Notes under the pieces: model-generated
The model's database searches: none
Told to the model about the DNA's origin: nothing
What the model saw: the letters and a program-made list of their open reading frames with translations, nothing else
Translations under genes and position numbers: made by a program
Assembly (NCBI GenBank): GCA_025054615.1
Contig: JANWZO010000002.1
Span: forward strand, 47,786 to 111,785
Direction of reading: 5' to 3'
Length of the DNA: 64,000 nucleotides
DNA from: Kiritimatiellia bacterium
GTDB taxonomy: Bacteria; Verrucomicrobiota; Kiritimatiellia; CAIVKH01
In this document: positions 17,850-24,980 of the stretch, one piece after another
How positions within the stretch are numbered: the stretch's first letter is position 1
Layout of the letters: every line of letters starts with the position of its first letter

Positions 17850-18386
17850 GTGAGAGAATCCCCGTTCAATACTGCTCGGTTTGCCGCGCTGGTCGGCATG
17901 ATTGCGGCCGCTGCCGCGTTTCGGATTCTTCCGCATCCGCCGAATTTTACACCGATCGCCGCGATGGCGCTGTTTGGTGGAGCCCAATTCGCCGACCGGC
18001 GCACGGCCTTTGCCGTGCCCCTCGCGGCCATGTTGTTGTCGGATCTTGCGCTGGGGTTCCACGCGCTTATGCCGGTGATCTATGGCGCTTTCGCCCTGAT
18101 CGTGTGCATCGGGATCTGGCTCCGCCCACGGCGTTCACCGGCAATGATCGCAGCGGCGACCCTCGCTTCATCGGTCCTGTTCTTCGCCATCACCAACTTC
18201 GCGGTATGGGTATCCGGCACCCTGTATCCGAAGACAATCGCCGGCCTCGCCCAGTGTTACGTTGCCGCGATTCCGTTCTTCGGCAATACCGTCCTCGGCG
18301 ATGCTATCTTTTCGGCGGCTCTCTTCGGCGGACTCGCCTTGGCGGAGTGGCGGGTCCCGCGCCTGCGTGAAGCCTGCGCGACATGA
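17850..18386 (+). CDS. DUF6580 membrane protein, candidate ECF-type S component
   Basis: A 178-residue protein with about five membrane helices. A GTG start at 17850 is chosen because AAGGAG lies nine bases upstream and no suitable ATG exists. The N-terminal 'FRILPHPPNFTPIAAMALFGGAQF' and later 'GLAQCYVAAIPFFGNTVLGD' are typical of DUF6580, a family resembling the substrate-binding S components of ECF transporters. Here it is the membrane gene of a cobalamin-riboswitch operon, so inner-membrane uptake of corrinoid or a B12 precursor is the best guess. No EcfA or EcfT genes are in the window. It overlaps the CWC gene by four bases. Confidence 0.8.
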   Translation: MRESPFNTARFAALVGMIAAAAAFRILPHPPNFTPIAAMALFGGAQFADRRTAFAVPLAAMLLSDLALGFHALMPVIYGAFALIVCIGIWLRPRRSPAMIAAATLASSVLFFAITNFAVWVSGTLYPKTIAGLAQCYVAAIPFFGNTVLGDAIFSAALFGGLALAEWRVPRLREACAT

Positions 18387-18652
18387 GCTCCGACGTCGAC
18401 CCGGCCCGTTGCCCTCTCTGCGGGGGTCCGAACCACTGTGCGATGGCAAACGGCTTTCCCGTGACCTCATGCTGGTGCGCGGAGGAATACATCCCACCCG
18501 CTCTCTTGGCGCGGGTTCCCGCCCGCGCGTACGGCCGCGCCTGCATCTGCCGTGCATGCCTGGCCTCACACACGAATCTTGAAGGCCAGTCACTGCACAG
18601 GTTTTCGCCCGCTTGTGGCGGTTCTGCAAGCGGTGTGCCGGGCTCCGCCTAA
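18383..18652 (+). CDS. Cysteine-rich CWC family protein
   Basis: An 89-residue protein that starts in the previous stop (ATGA overlap). It shows the CWC-type pattern: CPLCGGPNHC near the start, 'CWC' at about residue 31, and 'CICRAC' near residue 52. These cysteines suggest a small metal-binding (probably zinc) protein. The function of the family is not known to me. Being the last gene of the riboswitch operon, it may act with the DUF6580 protein. Confidence 0.75.
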   Translation: MSSDVDPARCPLCGGPNHCAMANGFPVTSCWCAEEYIPPALLARVPARAYGRACICRACLASHTNLEGQSLHRFSPACGGSASGVPGSA

Positions 18653-18722
18653 AGTGCCCGGAAGGAACGGATAAACTGCGCGTTGGCCAGGTGGCCCGGC
18701 CGGCGCCACAGTCGGACACAAT

Positions 18723-20045
18723 TTACACCGAGACCAGGGATCGCGCGAAACGAGGCAATTCAGGGTCGCGCGCGCCCATGCCCAAAAGGACATCTCCCGG
18801 CCGGGTTTCCGCGTCGATTCGCTTGCGCAGTTCGGAATACGTCTCGACCAGCTCTGCGTCCACGCCTCTTGCACGGAGCGCCGCGACAAAGTCCTCGGAG
18901 GTTACGGTGCGCCGGACCGTTCCGCCCGCGTAGAAGACGGGCAGGACGAAAAAACGATCCGTTGGGCGGAGGGCTTTTGCCAGCGCTTCAACCAACTCGC
19001 TCATCATCAAAGCGAGCGGCGCAAAGCCGTGGGGGCGCCACCAGCCGATGACGCGATTAGCACCCTCAGCCGCCGCGCGCCAGGAGGCCGCCATCTTGGC
19101 CGGGTTGTGGGCGTAATCGTCGATAACGCGTGCGCCGCGGAACAAACCCACGACCTCGAGTCGCCGATGCACACCCCGAAAAGAGGGCAGCGCGGCGTGG
19201 AGTCGCTCCAACGGGGCGCCCAGCGCATCGCAGAGCGCGATGGCCAGCGCTGCATTTTCCGCATTGTGTCGCCCCGGCATCGCCGTTTCAAAGTGGCAGC
19301 CCCGATAGCGGATGAGCCAGCACGAGTCTCTCCGCGCGATCTCGTACACCGGCTCAATCGCTGGCCGCCCGAGGAAGTGCGCGACGCCCGGGCCGGCGAC
19401 GACCGTCCCGCGAACCTGAGCGGCGAACCGTTGGAAGAGCGCCTGCACTTCGGCCAATTCGAAATGGTCCTTGGATGCGTTTGTGATCAGCGCATGGGCC
19501 GGATGAAAATTCAGCAACGATCGGTCACTCTCATCGGCTTCGATGACCCACCAGTTGGACCGGCCGATTCGAACGTTCCCGAGTCGTGCGGGCCCTCTCC
19601 AGTTCAAAACGATGCCGCCGTTGACAACCGTAGGATCGAATCCGGCTTGCTCCAGCAGCCATCCGACGAGGGCGGTGACGGTCGTCTTGCCCGCCGTGCC
19701 GGTGATCGCCACCACATCCTTGCCGCTCGCAAGACGCGCGAGCATGGCAGCGCGGTGGACGACTTCGATGCCGAGGCGGCGGGCGGCGAGGAGTTCTGGA
19801 TTGTCGGACTCGATCGCCGTGCTGACCGCTAAGGCATACGTGTTCGGTGTGAGCGCCGAACCGTCCTGAGGGGCTAGCCGGAGGCCGGCACGTTTGAGGA
19901 TGGCCACGGCTTCGGAGTCGCCGCCCTGATCCATCGTCCGATCCGAGCCGGAAACGTCGTAGCCGAGCGCGAGCAGGGCTTCTGCCAGCGCGCTCATGCC
20001 CACGCCGCCGACTCCGGCGATGTGAATATGCGGCTTTATAATCAT
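18723..20045 (-). CDS. Mur ligase, MurC/Mpl-like
   Basis: A 440-residue ATP-dependent amide ligase. The N-terminal Rossmann domain 'HIAGVGGVGMSALAEALLALGYDVSGSD' (residues 7-35) is typical of UDP-N-acetylmuramate-L-alanine ligase (MurC) and of the recycling enzyme Mpl. The ATP loop ITGTAGKTT is at 114-122, and 'DDYAHNPAK' marks the C-terminal domain. The ATG at 20045 is chosen because the fold begins a few residues later. It is not in a division/cell-wall cluster, and the usual 'QPHRY' of MurC is replaced by 'RPHGF', so it may be a paralogue with another role. It overlaps no neighbour. Confidence 0.72.
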   Translation of the reverse strand: MIIKPHIHIAGVGGVGMSALAEALLALGYDVSGSDRTMDQGGDSEAVAILKRAGLRLAPQDGSALTPNTYALAVSTAIESDNPELLAARRLGIEVVHRAAMLARLASGKDVVAITGTAGKTTVTALVGWLLEQAGFDPTVVNGGIVLNWRGPARLGNVRIGRSNWWVIEADESDRSLLNFHPAHALITNASKDHFELAEVQALFQRFAAQVRGTVVAGPGVAHFLGRPAIEPVYEIARRDSCWLIRYRGCHFETAMPGRHNAENAALAIALCDALGAPLERLHAALPSFRGVHRRLEVVGLFRGARVIDDYAHNPAKMAASWRAAAEGANRVIGWWRPHGFAPLALMMSELVEALAKALRPTDRFFVLPVFYAGGTVRRTVTSEDFVAALRARGVDAELVETYSELRKRIDAETRPGDVLLGMGARDPELPRFARSLVSV

Positions 20046-20126
20046 GGCTGTACGACCCCGGCCCTCATTCGGGGAGGGGTGGCGAACAAACATCTTACAA
20101 GAGGCGTAGTGGCGGACGAATCGAGA

Positions 20127-20747
20127 TCAGGGCTTTAGCCCGAGTTTTTCCAACTTGGGTCGGATCACGAACTGGCAGTATCCGGCGCGCCGATGGTTGA
20201 CGTAATAGTCCTGATGATACTCTTCGGCCCGGTAGAACACGGTGGCGGGCACGACCTGCGTGACAATGGGCCGGGAGAATTTGCCGGAGGCGTTCAGGCG
20301 GGCGATTGATTCGAGCGCGGCCTCGCGCTGGGCCTCATTGTGATAGAAGATCGCAGACCGATATTGCGTCCCGACATCCGGACCTTGGCGGTTCAGTTGC
20401 GTGGGGTCATGGGCTCGCCAGAACCAATCGAGGAGGTCTTCATAGGTCACGATCGAAGGATCAAACTCGATTTGAACGGCCTCCGCATGACCAGTTTCGC
20501 CGGTGCAGACCTCTTCGTAGGTCGGGTTTTCAACATGGCCGCCGATATATCCCGATTCGGCCCGCAACACGCCAGGCACCTGTTCGAAAACAGCCTCGAT
20601 ACACCAAAAACATCCGCCTGCAAACGTGGCGACCTCTGTACGTGACGGCTTTGACACCTTGGCCTCCTTGGGCGACATCTCGGCCGCGTGGCTAACGAAA
20701 AGACCAGCCGCGGCCACGGCCCAAACACTTTGTATCATTCGATTCAC
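20127..20747 (-). CDS. msrA: Exported peptide methionine sulfoxide reductase MsrA
   Basis: A 206-residue protein. The MsrA core has the catalytic GCFWC (Cys46) and the conserved 'SGYIGGHVENPTYEEVCTG', 'HDPTQLNRQGPDVGTQYRS' and 'EEYHQDYY' blocks. It reduces S-methionine sulfoxide in proteins using thioredoxin-type donors. Before the core there is a hydrophobic signal-like N-terminus (about 5-22, Ala-Ala cut), so the enzyme probably acts in the periplasm. That is less common than cytoplasmic MsrA. No MsrB domain is fused. Confidence 0.93.
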   Translation of the reverse strand: MNRMIQSVWAVAAAGLFVSHAAEMSPKEAKVSKPSRTEVATFAGGCFWCIEAVFEQVPGVLRAESGYIGGHVENPTYEEVCTGETGHAEAVQIEFDPSIVTYEDLLDWFWRAHDPTQLNRQGPDVGTQYRSAIFYHNEAQREAALESIARLNASGKFSRPIVTQVVPATVFYRAEEYHQDYYVNHRRAGYCQFVIRPKLEKLGLKP

Positions 20748-20835
20748 CCATTTATTTTCGGCGAGACCGCCTCAAACTTAGCGGTGACCCGCGTTGTCCC
20801 GTCTCGCGCTGCCGATTTTGCTATCATGTCCGGGC

Positions 20836-22233
20836 ATGCTCGAGAAGGTGTGGAATACTATCGTTCGGCGACGTCTTCTCCGGGGGCGCGATCGCGTGGT
20901 GGTCGGAGTTTCCGGCGGAGCCGATTCGATCGCGTTACTCCATGCGCTCCATGCCTTGGGCCATCGAGCGAAAATCGAGCTAATGGCCGCACACTTGAAT
21001 CATGGGATTCGCGGCTCGGAGGCGGATATCGACGAGGAATTCGTGCGGCTTAGCGCCTGGCGACTGGGTGTGGCGTGTATGACCGATCGCGAGGATGTCC
21101 CTGCCCGAGCGCGCGTGGAGGGCGAAAGCCTTGAAATGGCGGGCCGCGCGGCGCGGCTGCGTTTCTTTGCCCGGGTTGCGGAAGCCTTCGGCGCGGATGC
21201 AGTCGCGGTGGCCCATACGGCGGACGATGCCGCGGAAACTTTTCTCCTGCGGCTGCTTCGGGGCAGCGGAACGGCGGGTCTCGGTGGACTGGCTGCGGAA
21301 TCGCGAATCGGGGGCGTTCGCTTGGTGCGACCGTTAATTGACGTTACGCGCGCCGAAGTCGAGGCGTTCCTTCGCGCGCACCGAATCCCATGGCGCGAGG
21401 ATATGACGAACAGGGATCTGTCGATTCCGCGCAATCGGATGCGGATTGAGCTGATCCCCCTGTTGGAACGCCACTACCAGCCGAGGATTCGCGAAATTCT
21501 CGTCCGGACCGCGGAGGCGGTTCGCGCGGATGCCGAACTTCTTGAGCCGCAGATCCGACGCGCGTTCTCACGGGCTCGAGAGGCAGACGGGCTGTCGGTG
21601 AGAGCGTTGGCCTCGTTGCCGCCCGCGTTGCGGCGGCATGTTTTCGCCCGGTGGCTGAGGGCGGGCGGGGTCGATCCTTCGCGGATCGACGCTCGCATGA
21701 TCGAGCGACTGGACGACCTTGTGCAGCGCGAGGCAAGAGCGGCGGATCTGGCGGACGGGCTCGTCGCGCGGGTCCGTCAGGGCCTTCTGGAAATGGGTTA
21801 CCCGAACGCGCCCAAGCCGGCTCCTGCGCCGGCCTCCCTGCCCATACCCGGCTCGGTACGTTGGGGGGGCTTCAGGGTTAGGGCGGAACTGGGGCATGGG
21901 ATTCTTCGGCCACCTCGCGGCCGCGCGGGCGCGTTTCCCGCGGAAGCGTCGATCCGTTTGCCCGCGGCCGACGAGCAGCTCTCTGTCGCTGCGCCTTGGC
22001 CCGGCGCGCGTATCGCGCCGGTTGGATTGGCTGGATCCGTGAAATTGCAAGACCTTTTTGTAAACCATCGCGTGCCGTCGACGGATCGAAAATTAATGCC
22101 GCTGGTCGTGTGCGGCAGCGAAGTAGTGTGGGTACCTGGTTATCGGGTCGCGCAACGATGGGCCGTTCCGGAGGAAGGGGCAATCTGCGTCCATCTGAAA
22201 GCGGACCGCGGAGAATCGGACGAGGATGAATAG
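20836..22233 (+). CDS. tilS: tRNA(Ile)-lysidine synthase
   Basis: A 465-residue enzyme that converts C34 of tRNA-Ile(CAU) to lysidine, allowing AUA reading. The PP-loop SGGADS lies near residue 26. It is followed by 'HLNHGIRGSEAD', 'AHTADDAAETFLLRLLRGSG' and 'RNRMRIELIPLLE', all hallmarks of TilS. The C-terminal domain is present ('KLQDLFVNHRVPSTDRKLMPLV'). The ATG at 20836 was chosen over an upstream in-frame start at 20794 because family proteins begin about 20 residues before the PP-loop. It is divergent from msrA. Confidence 0.93.
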   Translation: MLEKVWNTIVRRRLLRGRDRVVVGVSGGADSIALLHALHALGHRAKIELMAAHLNHGIRGSEADIDEEFVRLSAWRLGVACMTDREDVPARARVEGESLEMAGRAARLRFFARVAEAFGADAVAVAHTADDAAETFLLRLLRGSGTAGLGGLAAESRIGGVRLVRPLIDVTRAEVEAFLRAHRIPWREDMTNRDLSIPRNRMRIELIPLLERHYQPRIREILVRTAEAVRADAELLEPQIRRAFSRAREADGLSVRALASLPPALRRHVFARWLRAGGVDPSRIDARMIERLDDLVQREARAADLADGLVARVRQGLLEMGYPNAPKPAPAPASLPIPGSVRWGGFRVRAELGHGILRPPRGRAGAFPAEASIRLPAADEQLSVAAPWPGARIAPVGLAGSVKLQDLFVNHRVPSTDRKLMPLVVCGSEVVWVPGYRVAQRWAVPEEGAICVHLKADRGESDEDE

Positions 22234-22246
22234 ACCAGCGCCCGCA

Positions 22247-23212
22247 TCAGGCGCCCGCGAACTCGGCGACCACTCGTTCCAGCGTCAGCATTCCGATCAC
22301 GCCGCGCTCTCCATCGGTAACGAGGACGACGGGCTGTCTGGTGACCCGCATGCGCGGGAGCACGTGATCGGCGGGCACGTCCTTATCCACCAGTTGCGGG
22401 GGGCGCATGTAATCCTTCGCCGTTTTCCCCGCCGGTGAAGGGTCGCAGAGAACGTCCATGACATAAACGATGCCGATGAATTTGCGAGCGTTCCGGTCAT
22501 AGACCGGGAATTGATTGAACGCTCGCGCGCGCGCAAAGAGTTTGATGTCCTCTGCCGAGGTGTCGTGATGAATGTAAACAATCTGGTCCCTCGGCACCAT
22601 GAGTTGTTCGGCTGTAATGGATTTGAGCTCCATGACGCCGGTGATCATGCGGACCTCTTCCGCGGTCAGAACGCCGGCTTTTTGTGTTTCATGAGTGAGG
22701 TGAATCAATTCCTCGCGCGTGATGACCGGCGGGCTGTTTTCCTCGCGGCGGCTCGGAAGCGGCACGAGGGCGCGTACCACGCGCATAAGCAACCAGCTCA
22801 GCGGCCTCAGAACGCGCGCGACCGCGTCGAGGACGGATGCAAAGGGCAGGCAGCGGCGAGTCGGATGACTTTGGAACCACGCTTTCGGGAAATATTCGCA
22901 GAAAATCAGCAGGGAAAGCGTCACCATGACGCTTGCCAACCATGCGCCCGCCGCGCCCATCGCGCGGTCCCCTACGCTGGCCGCAACGACCGACAGCATC
23001 GTGTTCGCGATGTTGTTGCCCACGAGCATCGTTCCCAAAAGGTGGTCCGGATGCTCGAGGAAGTTTTGAAGGATATCCGCTCCGCGGACCTTGCGGCGGA
23101 CGAGATGACGAAGCCGAAGGCGATTCATGGAAATCAGGCCGGTTTCCATCCCGGAGAAAAACCACGAGCCCGCAGCCCCCGCGACAATCAAAATGAGTTC
23201 CAGCGCGCTCAT
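22247..23212 (-). CDS. CNNM/CBS transmembrane protein, second of a pair
   Basis: A 321-residue HlyC/CorC family protein. It has a DUF21 (CNNM) domain with about four membrane segments (about 1-170), starting 'AGSWFFSGMETGLISMNRLRLRHL', followed by two CBS domains (about 190-315: 'MVPRDQIVYIHHDTS', 'FIGIVYVMDVL', 'VVLVTDGERGVIGMLTLERVVAEF'). It lacks the extra C-terminal CorC_HlyC domain seen in its partner. The start overlaps the upstream gene's stop (ATGA). The family is linked to magnesium or cobalt efflux; the substrate here is not shown. Confidence 0.9.
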   Translation of the reverse strand: MSALELILIVAGAAGSWFFSGMETGLISMNRLRLRHLVRRKVRGADILQNFLEHPDHLLGTMLVGNNIANTMLSVVAASVGDRAMGAAGAWLASVMVTLSLLIFCEYFPKAWFQSHPTRRCLPFASVLDAVARVLRPLSWLLMRVVRALVPLPSRREENSPPVITREELIHLTHETQKAGVLTAEEVRMITGVMELKSITAEQLMVPRDQIVYIHHDTSAEDIKLFARARAFNQFPVYDRNARKFIGIVYVMDVLCDPSPAGKTAKDYMRPPQLVDKDVPADHVLPRMRVTRQPVVLVTDGERGVIGMLTLERVVAEFAGA

Positions 23213-24456
23213 CCGGACGCCTCCCCGGAATCCGTGGCGTCCGGCAATTTTTCAAGCTGCGCAAGTGTCACGCGGAGCCGCACCGTCTGCAGCACGGTCA
23301 CTCGAACGCCCTGAGCCACGACGACATCGTCCTTTTCCGGAAGGTGTCCGAGATGGTGCGTGATCCAGCCGGCAAGCCGATCCACACCCTCCGCCTCGAG
23401 GCGGAGGCCGAGCTTGCGGTTGAGTTCCTCGAGGCTGAAATTCGCATCCATCAGCCAGCGGTTGGGTCCCGCGGGCTGGAACAGCGGGCGCGGTCGGTTC
23501 AGTTCTTGGTAGATCTCGCCGGTGATCTCTTCCAGGATGTCGCCGCGGGTCACCAGACCGGCGACCCCTCCGTATTCATCGACCACGATCGCGATCCGAC
23601 GGTGCTCATTTTGGAACTGCAGGAGCAGGCGATTGAGCGGCATGGTTTCCGGAACAAAAAAAGGCGGTTCGCGCGCCCGTTCCACATTGTGGTCTGGATC
23701 CAGCAAAAATCGCCGGACGTTTAGAAATCCCTCGATATTTTCAAGCTGCCCTCGGTATAGAGGCAGAAAATTTCGCCGTGCCGCGCGTGCCTTCGCCACG
23801 AACTCGGACGAATCGCCGTCGAGGTCCAGTCCGATGATGTCCACCCGGGGGGTCATCACGTCGCTGACCTTCATGTCCTCGAGCTGGATAATCGATTTGA
23901 TCATCGCGAGCTCGTCCGCATTGAGGATGCCCTCTTCGTTGCCAATCTCGAGGACTGTTTTGAATTCGTCCTCGCTCAGGCCCCGGCCGCGTGGTCGGAA
24001 CAACGCCTCAAACCGCTTGGTTAGTGCCTCGAGAATGCTGCGTAGGGGACTGAAGGCAATAGCGAGTCCCTCCAAGACAGGGGCATACAGTGGAGCAAAC
24101 CGCTCGGCAAATTTGAGCCCGAATCGTTTGGGGCCGGCCTCCCCAAAGATGATGAGAAGGACAGTGACGACCGGGATGGCCACCGCCTCTCCAAATCCCG
24201 GCACAAGCCTTTTCGCAATGTTGTAGCCGACTGCGGCAATCGCGACATTCACGATGGTGTTGCCGATGAGGATGGTCGACAGCAACCGCGTTGGGTTGGC
24301 GAGCAGGTCGTGAACCTTGCGGCCCAGCTCGGGGTTTCGCTGGGACAACCTTCGTATTTGTAAGGGGTTAAGCGAAAAGAACATCGTCTCGCTGCTGGAA
24401 AAAAACGCGGAGCAGACGAGCAATCCGCAAAACACGAGCAGTTCAAACGCATTCAT
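23209..24456 (-). CDS. CNNM/CBS transmembrane protein, first of a pair
   Basis: A 415-residue HlyC/CorC family protein in full-length form. It has a DUF21 membrane domain (about 1-180, 'FFSSSETMFFSLNPLQIRRL'), paired CBS domains (about 200-320, 'DVMTPRVDIIGLDLD', 'RIAIVVDEYGGVAGLVTRGDILEEI'), and a CorC_HlyC C-terminal domain (about 335-405, 'VTVLQTVRLRVTLAQ'). It is the first gene of a two-gene operon with the shorter paralogue. Family members are tied to Mg2+/Co2+ homeostasis. The pair may form a heteromer, as the four-base overlap favours equal synthesis. Confidence 0.9.
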   Translation of the reverse strand: MNAFELLVFCGLLVCSAFFSSSETMFFSLNPLQIRRLSQRNPELGRKVHDLLANPTRLLSTILIGNTIVNVAIAAVGYNIAKRLVPGFGEAVAIPVVTVLLIIFGEAGPKRFGLKFAERFAPLYAPVLEGLAIAFSPLRSILEALTKRFEALFRPRGRGLSEDEFKTVLEIGNEEGILNADELAMIKSIIQLEDMKVSDVMTPRVDIIGLDLDGDSSEFVAKARAARRNFLPLYRGQLENIEGFLNVRRFLLDPDHNVERAREPPFFVPETMPLNRLLLQFQNEHRRIAIVVDEYGGVAGLVTRGDILEEITGEIYQELNRPRPLFQPAGPNRWLMDANFSLEELNRKLGLRLEAEGVDRLAGWITHHLGHLPEKDDVVVAQGVRVTVLQTVRLRVTLAQLEKLPDATDSGEASG

Positions 24457-24512
24457 CCTTGTAGGCGCTGCGGCTCTTGCGCAGGCTGGCGGAGCGGCCT
24501 AGCATGCGGCGC

Positions 24513-24905
24513 ATGAAACGGTTGTCTCTGCAAACCAACGCACGAACGGATTTTAGGGAAATCACAGCCGCGGTGCAAGACGCAGCGGCCGGGCTGGGGG
24601 TTCGAGATGGCGTCGTGACCGTCTTTGTCCCGCACACCACGGCCGGAATTACGATCAACGAGCACGCGGATCCCGATGTTATGCGAGATGTGGGCCATGC
24701 TCTGGACCGCTTGGTGCCATGGCGCGACCCCGCCTATCGCCATGCGGAGGGCAACTCGGCAGCCCACGTGAAGTCGATCCTCGTGGGGTCGTCAGTCCGC
24801 GTGCCAGTAGTGGGTGGCCGCTTGCAGCTCGGTACGTGGCAGGGCATCTTTTTCTGCGAATTCGACGGCCCGCGGACGCGCGAGGTGTGGGTCGTGGCGG
24901 GATAA
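24513..24905 (+). CDS. YjbQ/UPF0047 family protein
   Basis: A 130-residue protein matching the YjbQ (UPF0047) family over its full length. It shows 'VTVFVPHTTAGITINEHADPDV' and 'GTWQGIFFCEFDGPRTREVWV', which hold the conserved His, Glu and Trp residues. Some members complement thiamine-phosphate synthase mutants weakly, but the true role is unclear. The ATG at 24513 is chosen; an upstream in-frame ATG at 24504 is possible. It is divergent from the CNNM pair. Confidence 0.9.
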   Translation: MKRLSLQTNARTDFREITAAVQDAAAGLGVRDGVVTVFVPHTTAGITINEHADPDVMRDVGHALDRLVPWRDPAYRHAEGNSAAHVKSILVGSSVRVPVVGGRLQLGTWQGIFFCEFDGPRTREVWVVAG

Positions 24906-24980
24906 GTTGCGCTCGCTGATCGGCCCCGCTAGCATCCGCGGCATGGGTTCTTGCCGGCGGCTGGGGTCGCCGTTCCATAC

